Of a stretch of 64,000 bases of DNA, positions 42,429-55,600 are shown piece after piece. A program made the position numbers and the translations under genes. Origin of the DNA: Palaemon carinicauda. Lineage: Eukaryota > Arthropoda > Malacostraca > Decapoda > Palaemonidae. Location: positions 16,306,979 to 16,370,978 of the forward strand of contig NC_090759.1 in the NCBI RefSeq assembly GCF_036898095.1, given 5' to 3'. The notes under the pieces are model-generated. The model saw nothing but the letters and a program-made list of their open reading frames with translations. It made no database searches and had not been told where the DNA came from. The first letter of the stretch is position 1, and the number at the start of each line of letters is the position of its first letter.

Positions 42429-44531
42429 GGACAATTACAGTCTAAGTAAGTCTATTAGCTCAAATGAGAAAATGTTTAATCATTAGTGTGTTAGTGTTAA
42501 CTATGTTCAATAATTATCAAAATTAAATATTTTTATAAATTGATTTCCAGTGAAGCAAAATATCTGAAACTATTCTTATGATCAAGGTATAAAATTAATT
42601 GCTTAATTTTGTTAATGGAAATACGATGTAACAACATTTTCAGTGTATTGATTTCCTTAGAGAAGAATGAAAATCTCCCTTATGATTCTGATTTTATAGT
42701 AGATTTTAGTGTTTTTACATAAAAAAATTAAGTGTAGCATGATGGATCAGTTGACAATGTCATTTGACTTGAGTAATTAGAAATTCTATTTCATGTTTAT
42801 GAAGCTTTAAAATTATTCTTATGTCTATGAAATATGAAACTTAAAAATCTTATGTCTATGAAATATAAAAATTTTCATTTGTAGTATTAACATGCGAGAG
42901 TTTCTGATAACAACCTGCCCAAAGCTAAAAGGAAATAGTAAATAAGGAAACTAAAACACAATCTCATTTGGTATATTTATACCACATATATCACTTTACA
43001 AATACAAGGAATTTTTAGTGTACAAGGACTTGGTTATTATTTATTATAGTGGCCTAAGATACAAGTTGGAGAATGCATCAAGCCTTTACCTGTATTTTTT
43101 TGTCAGTTCTTTTATATATTAACAAATGTTTTTATTCCTGATTTACACTGGTACCAATTTAATTTAAACTTGAGTTTTAAGTTATCGAGCAGGAAAATAA
43201 TCTTTGAGCATTTAATAAAATATAAATGAGACTATAACAAGGGTACGAATGCCAACTTTTAAAAGTTTTAGTTTGTTGCACCGTCAATAAATGCAATGCA
43301 AATAAAATATAAAAACCTTACACTACATAAATAAAATTATTCAGATGGGAAAACATTATTCTGTAAAGCAATTTCATTATCTAAAATACAAGATGACTTT
43401 ATACATAATGTTGGTTGAAGCAAATGATTGAGAAACAATGTCACAGCAAGAAATATAGAATGGAGTAGATCTATTCAATATAGTACTATTTATTAGTGGT
43501 TATTAACAATTCTAAAATACGTTTTACTATCTTCTTGTGAGTAGCAGCCATGAAGCTGAATCCCCAAGCAGGGATTGCCTAGAAAATAATTATATTTTTT
43601 TCAATATATATATATCTATATATCACCAATCCCTGAATTCATAATACACAATTTATATGATTAAGTCATCAAAACCTGCAAGTAAATGATATCTCCCCAT
43701 TAAGACAAACTTTCTGTACATACTTTGACACACCATTTAAAATGCAGATTATTTCATCAAAACTGTCAAGCATCTTTCAGAAAACAATGGCAATCCAACA
43801 TTTTTAGTAATCATGGCAAGCTTGCTACACCAACTAGCACCCATTCAGTATGTGACATTCTTTATAATTCAATTTTTTCATATAATATGTAATGTTTGTC
43901 TAAATGAATAAACCATTTTAATTGATAACATTCATTTTGAACAGTTGTAGCACAAACTAGCACAATTCTTGCAACTGGGCCTGTCAAATTATACATTTAA
44001 TATATTCCAGAGCAGGATACTGCTGTAATACGGTATATTTAGTGATGTAAATGTTGATTTTAAACATTAGGCTTTCAAGATCATTCTACTATTTATAACC
44101 ATTGGAAGGACAGATCTTTGCAAAGATTAGGTTATAGTTACAGCTATTAAATAATAAATTTTCCATTTGAGAGTATGCTTGTTTATGCTTGCTCTTGCAT
44201 TTTTGCCATAGTTTATGGTCATCTATTCAAAAAAAGTTTTGGGTTACTATAAAAACCAATTAAGGCATCTATAAAGTTTTTTTTTACTGGAAAGGCTCCT
44301 TATATGATAATGTTATATTCTAAATCATATCCAGTATCACTTACACAAAAGCCATATTTATGAGGTGACTTAACCTAAAGCATCACTCTCTTCTATTGGC
44401 TATGTGAAAGGGGCCTTTCTAAACCCTGACCATACACAGGTCAAGTATTGAAGTTCAGTGCTATTATCACATATGTAGTTTCTCATAATCACACTCAGGC
44501 AGCTTTGGAGAATATAAACTATAGTTGAGAT
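42429..44531 (-). other. Possible 3' UTR / downstream region of the MAP7-like gene
   Basis: AT-rich, without transposon proteins. If the terminal exon at 44532-44545 is real, the 3' UTR begins here on the minus strand. One AATAAA on that strand lies at 43131-43136, among other T-rich candidates. No other gene seen. Confidence 0.3.
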
Positions 44532-44545
44532 TTACAGCAGCAGAT
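44532..44545 (-). CDS. ens: Candidate terminal exon of the MAP7-like gene
   Basis: On the minus strand a strong acceptor (TTTTATTCTTTTTCTTTACAG ending at 44546) is followed by AT CTG CTG CTG TAA. The exon ending at 50913 leaves one base (G), and G+AT gives Asp, so the joined protein would end SSVPDLLL. The phase fits and the acceptor is strong, but only 11 coding bases plus the stop are involved, so chance cannot be excluded. Other exons could lie between, or the gene could end elsewhere. Confidence 0.4.
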
Positions 44546-44953
44546 CTGTAAAGAAAAAGAATAAAACATTACAGGACAATGTTGCAGACCATGCAATACC
44601 CATAGTACACTGCTAGATATTGAAAAATGAGATTGCAATATCAATAGTATGCTGTATTCCCAATACTGTTGTGTGACTGAACTAAGAGACAAGGCAAAAT
44701 CTAGATTATATACTGCAATCCATTATTATAAAGTTAATAATCAAAACCATCACCACCAATAGAAAAAAAAACTTGCACATTAAACAATGCTTTATCAAAT
44801 GAGCTTCACAAAAACAGGTGAAAAAAAGAGTTCGTTATATGACAAATGAAGGAAGCAAAAAATTTTTTAAAACTATTTTATAATAATGTATATCTGATTC
44901 TTGAAACAATTAAATCCCATACTTATGCAATTACATTTCAAAACCATTAACTT

Positions 44954-45038
44954 GCACAGTTTGCTTCATCAATTCCGGTACACTGTCATCTCCTTGCCTT
45001 CCCGTGAGGTGTACCAGAATTAATGAAGCCAACTGTAC
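44954..45038. repeat. Imperfect hairpin, about 30-bp arms
   Basis: The left arm 44954-44983 (GCACAGTTTGCTTCATCAAT start) and right arm 45009-45038 are inverted copies with about four mismatches around a 25-bp loop. It lies in the presumed intron of the MAP7-like gene. It could be a small transposon remnant or a foldback RNA. Confidence 0.75.
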
Positions 45039-45280
45039 CACATGGATCATTTCTCCTGTCTTTCGTGCATACCAGGTATCAAGGAAGATGTGAGATTAGA
45101 AAAATTATACGACCTTGACATCAGAATCAATTCTTTCTTAAGGAAGTAGCATCCAAGTAGAACTACATTGTGCTACAGTGAGAGCGACATATACTGTATC
45201 CCAAGTCCTCTAGTAGGGGGGTAGATTCTGGCAATAGCTCATCATCATATCTTATCACATCAATGTCGAACCTACAGGAT

Positions 45281-45540
45281 GGTGTCCCTTACCTCCCCGA
45301 GGTCTTGATCTGAGTAATGAGGTCCCAGTGAGCATCCTCGTAGGATGTATTCCATTGTTTGCAGTGTTGCCCCACATGGGCATTCAGGGTTGGTGGCAAC
45401 AGCTGGTAATGGACAATGAAGAATTATTGAGGTTTTGGCAAACAGTACCCAGTATCATTGGTGGACTGGGTCTGACAGCACTCTGAACTTCATTCAGATT
45501 CCGGCTAGGATTTGCGAGGTGGATGCAGTGGGAAGTGAAA
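45281..45540 (-). pseudogene. LINE C-terminal zinc-knuckle fragment
   Basis: The minus-strand frame reads VLFAKTSIILHCPLPAVATN, PECPCGATLQTMEYILRGCS and SDQDLGEVRDTIL. A CxC motif followed about 12 residues later by a terminal Cys resembles the degenerate zinc knuckle near the C-terminus of jockey/R1-type LINE proteins. Stops precede it. It is a short isolated scrap beside DIRS relic D. Confidence 0.5.
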
Positions 45541-45544
45541 CCCA

Positions 45545-48500
45545 TAGCTGGGAAAAGTAAAAAGTAATTTTAAAATTTCCGATTTGTTTATACGCGAATA
45601 CAAACCTTCGTCCTCCAGTAACAATCATACCGCTCTACCAACTGGCTGGTTAGCAACTAGTCTGGAGAGAAGATCTGTGCAAAGGATCCTTGCATCCTAT
45701 GACCCATGGTAAAATGACCTAATGTATCACAGTCTAAGAGCTTTTTTTTCCATACAAGAACCTACTGTATCTGCAATGGGAATGTTCCATTTAAAGCTAA
45801 TATGAGGATGACTTGCCTTATCTGTCAGGAATGTGGTGATTCTACACTTTACCCAGTAAAATCACACAACCCATCACTAATGCATTCACCTGCATCAGTG
45901 TCCATTTCAGCTCCATAACGTTTCACTGGGTGATACCAAGAGGGAAAGAAGTTGGGAGGAAAGGAGGACAGTCATTCTCACCCTTGAACCTACAAACATG
46001 ATGTGAACTTTATCTTTACACAACACTTCTATGACCTAAAAAGGAACAAGGCTCGCTACACCACTTGCTGGGCATCCACCACAGGGCCTACTGAGAATGT
46101 ATCCAGGAACCTGTTTGCGGAATCCTGAAGATAGTCTTAGGCTAACATAGTAATAACAATTCCTAAGACTACATGAGCTCTAGGATGGTGTGAGGTCAAT
46201 GTATCGACTCCTTGTTCTTTGTAGGCTCTACTGATGACTTCACAAAGCCTGAAGGAAATGGAATTTCTTGAGATTTTCTTCTTTGTCATCCCTGTGCTAA
46301 GAAGAGATTCTGCAAGTGTAGTCTACATGATTACTTTGTTTTATGCAGAGCCTCACTGCCCTTACAGTACACACAAGCAGGTCATCAGGATTACCAGTCG
46401 TTTCCTTTAGGGATGATACTGAAAAGGAATCAACGAGTTTTGTATTCTTTCAACAAATGAGAACACTTAATATGATAGGCCATGCAGCTCTCCCTCTCTT
46501 TTTGAAAACTAAAAGGAATGCTATCTTAGGCTGGGGTGGTTGATTTCCTGAGGGCGAAATGAAACTTTGAGTTAAAAGCTGATAAATCCCACAAGGAAGA
46601 GGTCCACTCCTCTCAGTCTTTAGACCTGGCTCTAGGCAGAGCAATAGCTCTTAACTGTCGAAACAGGCGAGTTTCTCATACTGCTGTTGTAAACTTTTGG
46701 AGGTATCCAGAGTTGTTTCGTAGTTCATCACTAAAAGCCTATCTGAGGAGATGCTAGATAACCCTCACCCATGAAGAGACAACCAGCCCACCGCACTGTG
46801 GTGCTTCTTCACGATTGGTTGACACAAAAGATTGTACCAAGTTGGAAGATTTTTCAGAACTTCTGCCAGGAGATTTAGAAGGTCAGAGTACCACTCTGCA
46901 TGCAACTATTTCAGTGCTTCCAGAATGATCTGGAGATTGGGCGTGATGATGGTCCTGCTGATCACTTTCCTTGTGAAACAGAACAGTGGAAAGGCATAAA
47001 TGTTGAGACCGTCCCACCGGTGATGTAATATGACCTCCAGTGATGCTGTTTGGTCCAGCTCTGGTGAACAATAAACTGTTTTTTGTTGAGGCGAGTGTCT
47101 ATTATCAGGGAACCCCACAAAGTCTAGAGTGCACTCACCACTAGAGGATTCAAAGACCATTCAGAGTCCTCAACTGATTGCAACAACTCGAGATTGTCTG
47201 CGATGACATTCCGTCTCCCTGGATTAAACCGTGCTCACAGGGTTACTCTGTTTTCCTCCTATCATGATTGCATGCTCACCACCAAGTGCCAAAGGGGACG
47301 AGAAACTGAACCTCCTTGCCTGTTGACATAATCCACTACTGTAGTGTTGACATGAGACCTCGTCTACATCTTCCGTCCGTTCACAGACAATAATGGAGCG
47401 AGTTAGGATGTTGGCTCCCCACTCTTCCTTGGACACATCTAAGAACATGAAGAGTTCCAGGGATAGAACTTACAAAGGGACTTCTTCCATCAGGTTCTCC
47501 TGCATCCACCAGGTCAGAAACTTCCTGTAACCTTAAACTGGAACATTAATTGAGTTGGATATCTGCTGCCAACTGGTCTTTAGATTCCACCGAGTGGTAC
47601 TAAAGTGTAACCTTCTGTGTGGAACCAGATGTTCTACGAAAGACAGATACTTGAGCAGTCTCTGCCAGTTCTTCACCGTAAGGGATTCCTGTGTCAAGAA
47701 GGGTCTCGTAACTTTCCTCAACCTGTCCTTGATGGGAACACCTTTCCTTAGACCGTGTCGATGTCCATTCCCAAGTAGATGAGATTCCGACTATGGGTGA
47801 AAACAGACTTCTTTAGATTTATCCAGACCCCCAGATCTTCAGTTCTTGACAAAACTCTAGAAGAACGTCCCTGTGTAGCAAAATTTAGGACTTTGACTCG
47901 GTTAACAACAGCCAATCGTCAAGGGAACAGTAAAAAGTCTTATTCGAACTCCGCTAACAACTATCCATCATCACAGGAATAAAAGTCTTATTCCAATCAT
48001 GTGAGCCCAGCTTGAACACCCACGTGCACATTTGAGGTGCTGTGGAGAGTCTGAAGCAGAGAGCTCGAAACAAACTTTTCCCAGAACAATTCAAAGATAC
48101 TTCCTTGAATTCTGATGAATAGGGATTTGGACATAAGCATCTTTCAGATCTGTGTACAGAAATAAGTCGTACTGTCTTATTGTTTGTAGGGCCGAGTTTG
48201 GGGTCTCCATCTTGAACTTCGTTTCCAAAAGTCGTTTAGATGGGACAGGTTGATGACTTTTGTCTCCACCCTCCAGACAACTTCTAAACTAGATGCCTCT
48301 CTGGTTTCCTATGTGTGTGTGTGTGTGTGTGTGTGTGGGGGGGGGGGGGGTTTCTTGCACTTATGACAGTGCTGCATGTAACTGTGATGTTTAAAGGTTG
48401 TGGCCCTCCTGAAGGAGGGTTGATTTGCTTTTTCCCAATTTTCTCTACTACTGTATCCACTTTGCCTCATGAGGCGTTTCTTGATGACACGTCTTTAGAG

Positions 48501-49260
48501 GCCACGTGTCTAACAAATTTGTTCATAACTGCCTCCCTACACCTTGATATGCAGTTGCTCCTGAGAAAAGTGGGCTGGCGTACTAAGAACTCCATTGCTT
48601 TTACACCCAAAAAGGCGAGCTTCTTGTATCATTTACATATCTCAGAATTCACCAGATTCTGGGATACCATAAAATATAAATATGAGAGCGTACCAGACCA
48701 GTGATAGAGAAAGGCATATAGAACTGACATTTCTGCTGCCTCCATATTCATGGCTCTCTGACCAAAAAAGTCAATGGTTGTTGCAAGAGCTTTTCCTCGA
48801 GCACCCTGGAGTCAGTGTAGCTACTTTAGGGTTTAAGGAAAGTGAGGAAGGTTGGGCGCCCTCTATCACGTAATATCTCCTCTGCTTAGAGAAGACAGGA
48901 GAAATTAGATTTGTGCCATCTACAGAGTGTCTTTTGCTGTAGAAACCTGTGCCACCAATTTCTGGATAGTCTTAAAGGGTCTGATGCAACCATGGCAACT
49001 CACGGCAGTGCTTTCAGGTGTGAGCATTCCTAAGAAGGGAGCTTTCCAAGGGTCACCAAGGGTATAGATTTCCCAGATAAGTCTCAAAACCCTAAGGAAA
49101 GAAGGCTCCTCCTCAGGCTCGTAGGCTATGGATTCCAAGGGTCCCATATCAGCAGGACCCAGATAATCAATGATATACGAAGATTCAGCTGGCGTTACCA
49201 GCTCTTATATTCATAAAATTAAGACATGGTTTTTCTGTATAAAGTGGAGAGAGTTGTAAG
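45545..49260 (-). mobile_element. DIRS-like retrotransposon relic D
   Basis: Minus-strand remnants in DIRS order. Gag-like 49147-48920 (EEEPSFLRVLRLIWEIYTLG). Reverse transcriptase near 48310-47950, with KTVRLISVHRSERCLCPNPY and RALCFRLSTAPQMCTWVFKL (motif B); the LDDW box is still discernible in one frame. Connection at 47721-47533 (VKNWQRLLKYLSFVEHLVPH). RNase H at 47448 (FLDVSKEEWGANILTRS) and tail at 47160-46906 (HRWDGLNIYAFPLFCFTRKV). A weak recombinase trace lies near 46640-46460. Sequence at 45560-45620 resembles a DIRS terminus (TTCCGATTTGTTTATACGCG). Stops and frameshifts are throughout. It lies in an intron of the MAP7-like gene in the same orientation. Confidence 0.75.
48311..48350. 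repeat. (TG)n plus G-run
   Basis: TG tract followed by a run of about 13 G within relic D. Confidence 0.95.
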
Positions 49261-49712
49261 GGGTAATTGGCCTCTCGAGAGATTGGAACAGTTAAGAGAA
49301 GGAGCCCGAGCAGAGTCCAGTCTTTTATCTCAGAATCCTGGTAATGCAAGATTTACTAAATAGCAGAACCTCAAGTAATATAGTGCAAAGCTAGAACTGC
49401 TAGGCAAAACTTGAGGCATTAGCCTATGGTTTGCAACAGGATAGGTTAGGCTAAAACACTGCGTAGCCCAAAGACTCAAGCTGCCTTCTAAGATACACAA
49501 ACAAACATAAATAGTAAAGGCATGAAGTTCACCACTATCAATCCAAAAATCTTAAAATTGGCTTTTCGGCATCATTTATGGATGTTCTCCTAAACTAACA
49601 TCAATTTACATTTACAAACTGAACAATTAAAGTGATCAGCTATTAACTGAACATAATGTCTTTAAAAAGAGGAACTGATAACAAAATATAACTCAAAACT
49701 AAAAATCAAAAT

Positions 49713-49804
49713 ACAATCCTGCAGCCAGCACAATTGCTTGAACAGCACAGTGTTGCTTACAATCCTGCAGCCAGCACAATTGCTTGAACAGCACAGTGTT
49801 GCTT
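49713..49804. repeat. 46-bp perfect tandem duplication
   Basis: Two units of 46 bp (start ACAATCCTGCAGCCAGCACA, end GTGTTGCTT) are adjacent and appear identical, so the duplication is recent or an assembly artefact. Confidence 0.95.
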
Positions 49805-50912
49805 GAAAACCACTCCTCGCCATTCATAATTTCAGATGACAATCCCCATTAAAGCATTAACTGATCTGGAATCACATTCCCTTCTCAGGCTTCAATAAAA
49901 AAAAAAAAAAAAATTTCTCCAGGACTGAAGAGGAACCAGGTTTACTCGATTATGTTTGTTTTGCGGCGCCTCGTCCGGGCTTCGGACTCCTGCCACGGTT
50001 GTCATGTTGCTGTCATCCCATCATCATCCTGTCTGTCCTTCGTGTCTATTTAATATATCTCTTTGACACCCACTGCCTTAGTGCAAGAGCCCGTGCAAGG
50101 CAATAGCATGGCAATCTAAAATCATTAATAGAATCACAAACATATATCCAATTTGGATCACTGGTAGTAAGCCTGACACTGGTAAACATGATGTGAGAAC
50201 AGACACATAGGAACAATGATTCACCCAATTCTAGATAGTTACCATCAACTTCCAGAATGTCTAAAGACTTACTAAAGGGGAAGGCATTTTAGAAGAAAAA
50301 ATGAGATTTATTTTAGGTTTGTTATTGACATTTAATCAGGCTTTGAGAGGGAAATAATATGAACATCAGGGAAGTTTCATATAAATAATCCTATATGCTT
50401 GATGGATAAACTTTTTATATCAAAATGATTATGAAACTATTCAATAAAACTCAAAAAAAATACGGATTCTACTCCAGAGAACAAGCAATAAACATACAGG
50501 TGACATGTATACTCTGTTAATATGAAAAATTATAATGTATATTCTTACTGGTATTCATTAAGAAATGAGGACTGAAAAATACCAGCTGTATCTAGTACAC
50601 AAATAATATCCTCCATGTTAGAGTATCAAACCAATTCTAAAATCTAAATTCCGAAATTATTGTCCTTAGGTCAAGAACTGACATATCTATTGTTCTAGAA
50701 CATGAGTTCCTAAAAATCTATATTTCAAATCAAGTGATAATTTTTTAAAATAATGGAAAAAAAATTTTCTCACTTGCAGGATAATTATATCTTATATGAA
50801 AAATTAAGATAAGAAAATAGTCTTTCAATACAAAACATGGCCTCAAAATATCAAATTAGTTATCTTGCCACAAAATGTAATTCTTTTTGGAATGGACTAT
50901 TTATTTGCATAC
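49805..50912 (-). other. Intron sequence of the MAP7-like gene
   Basis: AT-rich, no exon recognised. A CpG-bearing patch at about 49965-50040 is unexplained. Confidence 0.5.
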
Positions 50913-51127
50913 CTGGAACTGAGCTTGTATTCTCCTGGTTCTGCTTCTTGTTCAGATTCTGCTCAAATGCTATGAAAGGTGAGGGAGGATTACTATTAAC
51001 AGCATCCTCATTACTGAGCTTAGTTTGACCTAAGTCAATGATTTGCTCAAAATTTGATGCAGCAGGTGTGGTAGAGGTGGTGTTATGAGTAGAGATGACA
51101 GGATCTAAAGAACTTAAGTTGTCTGTC
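50913..51127 (-). CDS. ens: MAP7/ensconsin-like protein, internal exon
   Basis: A 215-bp minus-strand exon between an acceptor (GTTTATCTTCCACAG at 51128) and a donor (CCAG then GTATGC, 50912-50907). It encodes TDNLSSLDPVISTHNTTSTT then PAASNFEQIIDLGQTKLSNE and NPPSPFIAFEQNLNKKQNQE, a Ser/Thr/Asn-rich, probably disordered segment. Its first base completes the Gly codon left open by the exon ending at 62811, and the frame then stays open to the donor, leaving one base. Low-complexity sequence alone would not identify it. Assignment to this gene rests on strand, splice sites and matching phase across an 11.7-kb intron. Confidence 0.65.
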
Positions 51128-51875
51128 CTGTGGAAGATAAACATTTAAGAAAAATGAGAAATTGAGTCAAGTGCTACATACTGTATATGCAAAGTTCATA
51201 AAAAAGGAGTCCAGTATATTTCTAAAGACTTCATGCATAGAAAGACTACAGGAATGGTAAAATCACTTTTAAAAAGTTCACCTGTAGTGTGCTTGCTACA
51301 TGTCTTTCAAATACTGTTAAAAAAAATATTGGCATTACATAAAACTTGTACACTTGAATATGTATAATGAAGGACAGACTAATGATAAAAGTGGATACTA
51401 ATCTAAGTTTGTAAAATTCCATATTTCACAATTCTATGATTTTTTTTTTTAAAACTAAACTTGACTGAAGACCATTCAGTGTAAATATGAGGTTAATCTA
51501 CTGTGCAATTTTATATATCTTGTGTAAAGATACAGTAATCAATTTACATTTTATTCTACAATAAAAAGCCTAAGAATGGTTAAGAACATATAAAAAGAAA
51601 ACCACTGTGGTGATAAATTATCACCAGTTAAATTTTTTTTATTTGGTGACAAAACAATGGGGAAAATTGTACAAAAATTTCTCATAATACTTACTGTTAT
51701 AAATTTGCCACAAATGCAATGTTGCTTTCTTAATCTTAGATATTAAAAAGGTCAGAGACTGATACTTTACTTTTACTTATATCAACCAAAATATTTATAT
51801 ATGTAGATTTCCAGGAATAAATCCAGAAATATAAGTACTGCAAGAGAAATTAAATTACAGTACAGTAATGTATAT

Positions 51876-51925
<50 letters not shown>

Positions 51926-52592
51926 CTGGTTGAAAAGAAAAAATGCTCTTAAGAACAGGCCTAGATTAAATAAAAGTTCTCCCTCTTCTATCTGCAAAAT
52001 TAGAGCCTTTACCATCTTACTTCAACCTTTACTAAACCTTACAATTTATTTTATCTATTATGTGCACAAACTTACAAATTTATAGAAATTATTCTGTAAC
52101 TTGAATTTCAGAATGTCTGTGTAAAAAGTTCATGGATTATGACAAAGGGTTTTATAATCTGGGTCTTGATTCTTGATACAGCCAGGGCAATACAGTCTAC
52201 AAATATATTAATACAATAGTGTAATTTTCATCATAAGAAATGCAATAAAATATACAGGGTATGTATAAAAATGTTATTGGATTACATTTGTCCTGAAATG
52301 AAGGATGTTTGTGGAAGAAGTTGATTAGCCTATGCAGCTTGGGCTATTAGGATACTAAACAGGCAACTGGGAGGGCATCAAGTAAATTTGGGAAATTTAT
52401 AGATTTTTGTGATATTACTACCTTGAAATCAATAAACACAAATGCAAAAACAGAGCTAAAATTGAAGCAAAAGATTATTGTGATCAAACTACCCTTCATT
52501 TCAAAATGTGTCCATAATGATAGAAAATAAAGTTAATTGTAAATTTGGGACACATTTTTATAGAGTAGCAGTGACATTTTAAAACAATGTAG

Positions 52593-52657
<65 letters not shown>

Positions 52658-55600
52658 TCCTAGTATTAGCAATTAAATTTGTCGTATTAAGTAACAGTAA
52701 AAATAATGAAATAAATGTTGATAATTAGCTATATCACTCTCCTTTTCCTTAATATATTCTCAAAATACTCGCATATGGAACTTCAACTATCTGCCTTGCT
52801 GAAATATGATACCCTATCTCTTATTGTATTCTAGACTAGATTCACAAAAGTGCGGATAAGGAAATTGCAGCTATGAGAGGTGTTACAGAACAGATATATG
52901 AAAATTAAACCCCCAACTTAAACATCACTCATCTGTACAATAATACAGTATTAGGGACTCCATGTTTTGATTTTATATGATCCCAAGTTCTAAATGTGTA
53001 TAGGTTACAATTAATCATGATGTTTTCTGTCTTGCCCTAAGTTACTTTCATACAAATCTTTGTCATAGTTAGAAACACTATTAAATAGTCTTAGCAAAAA
53101 AAATTAGTTGAAAATTAATCTTCACTAGTTATATGAAACATTATGAACAAACGGTTATAATGTTTCCTAGATAAAAAAAAAATTAACTTTTAATAAGTTG
53201 TTTAATTTTTAATGAGACAAGTGAGTGTTGTGTAGGTAATCTTCTCTATCTGGTAAATTAGTCTTTCTGAAGTCGCTTCATTTCCCTGATCAAAGCTACA
53301 AATATCCCGCTAATCTTATTAATAATATTTTTATACAAACTTTCTATCAAGATGAATTGCAAAACCTTTCAAGAAGTATTTTTCATTCAAGTAAGTTTTT
53401 CTACGATCGACAGGCAGAATATAAATCATGTTTAAATCATGAAAGATCTACATTTTATCCTTTGAATAAAATATTAAGTGAAAAATATGTGAAAGAAAAC
53501 TTCCACCTTTAGTAAAATAATGAGATACTTCTTGTTAATGGCAAGCAGCAAAGTGCCATGGCCTGTTATTTCCGTTTCAGTCTAAGTAATTCCTGTCCTC
53601 TTAATATCACAGGTCAGTGGGGAGGAAAGTGGGCATGTATGTATATAAACATAAAAATAAGTATAGAAAGAAGTTTATTGAAATTGTATTTATTTCTAAA
53701 AACCTTCCATGATGTTCATATTGCTGACTCCACACTGAAGGAGGTGGGATATCAGTGAAAGAAAGAGATAAGTAATTATATAATTGAAAATCATTATAAA
53801 ATAAAATTCTTGATTCTAATGGTCTAGATTACAGGTAAAAAAAACTATACTTGAAATACGGGACTTCATATTTTTTTCTAATGATATTTGAAAAATTTTG
53901 AAAATTTTATAATAGATTAACTGAACTCAGGAGATTAGAAGACCATATCACCACCAGCCACTACAGGACCTACAGCTCAGTATTTCCAATAGAAGAACCA
54001 GGATTATTCAAGATAAGTTTCAGCGATTATCAACAAGGTAAACCATTAATCTACTTCTACCTCAGCCTTCAGGAATTTTATATTTGGTCTGAATTTTTTT
54101 GCGAGTTTCCGAGACCAAACTTTAAAACTAGAAATGACATGCATATTTGAACAATACTATTTGGATTTCTGATCCCCCAATGCAAATTAAATGTCCAATA
54201 GAAACTGTTTAGTCTACACCAAAGAGTGCAGCCTACCATTTACATTACTAGGTTGTACTAGAAAGAGTTTCTTTCATGGTCAAATTGTATACAATCTCAG
54301 AAACCCTTACACAGTAGACTCCATTGTCAGTCAGATGATAAATTAAATCTTAATCTGCAAATTTCTTCCATTTTGCTTAAGTTATCAGCAACTCCCTTAC
54401 CTGGTACAGGGAGTGTGACCTTGTACTGCCCTGGTTCCAGGTGAGGTCTAGTGACTACGGGTCTGCCCTGCCACCAGTTCCAACTTCATATTTATCATAT
54501 GGGGATAATAAATCTCTAAAACTAATATTCTGTCCCTAACCTAATTTAGGAACGTGGCCCCTTAAAGTAATTGATAAATAGATTATCATTATATGAACTT
54601 AAAACCAGCAAGCTGATTTTATATATCTCTTAATACTTATGTCAAAAGATGTAAAGGTATATCTAAGATCATTGTTGAAATAATCTTCAATTTCTTTGTG
54701 AGAAAAAGTGAGGCAATCTCGCTTCTCACAAAGGTAATTTAAACTACAATAATTACTAACAAATCCAGAGTAAGACAACTTGAAACATAATAAACTTAAC
54801 AATGTGAGAGAGATGTAAATCTCTTTGTACCGATGGCAACAGAGAAACTGAAATAACAAGCACTGGCACTTTGCTTCAAGCAATTAACTGCCTTACTTTA
54901 TTAGAGGGCTGTGTACACTGAAAGAACACACATTTTTAAATGAATAATTGGGTTAAATACTAATACTATGCGCTTCTAGAGAAGAAACAATATAAATATG
55001 AACATCAGGGGGTAACTAAATGTTATTATCCACTGCTATGCTTATTAAAAGATCAGTGGCATCAACAGCCTGTTCCAATAAAGAAAATATTGTACTTGCA
55101 TTAAGAAAAAGCTTAAATAATAAGAGAAAACTGACAATGAACAAAAGCATATAACATAATTGCTCATGAAACGAGGAATAAATGGTCAATTTCTTTAAAT
55201 TCTATTTATAATAAAAACTACTGGCTATAGTATTCCAGATCCATGACAAAAGATAACTCCTAAAATGAAAAAACTATAAACTCTTATATAAGAATTAAAA
55301 TATTATAATCATGATATAATAAGATATGAGAATACAGTAATGAAAATTATTTCAACCACAATAACCTATAAGCATACCAAGTGAAAGTCCTTACAATACT
55401 ACTGTACAATGTAGTAAAGAACTATAGAAGACTAAAGGTTTGGATATTGTTCTTCTATAAAAAAAAAAAAAAAAAAAAAAAAAGGAAAACCTATAACATT
55501 TCACAGAAATTTTTTTTTATTGGCTCTTGCTATTGCCAGAAAGTCCCACCAGTCAACTAATAAAATATAAATTTAAAGCTTACCAGGCAAGCTTGACTGG

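Noticed and set aside
54395..54490. GC-richer patch in the large intron with a strong minus-strand donor (CCAG then GTAAGG) and a short open frame GRPVVTRPHLEPGQYKVTLP
   Set aside because: No clear acceptor precedes it. The open frame ends in phase 1, while the flanking MAP7-like exons need phase 2, so inclusion would frameshift the next exon. More likely a short repeat or chance; RNA reads would decide.
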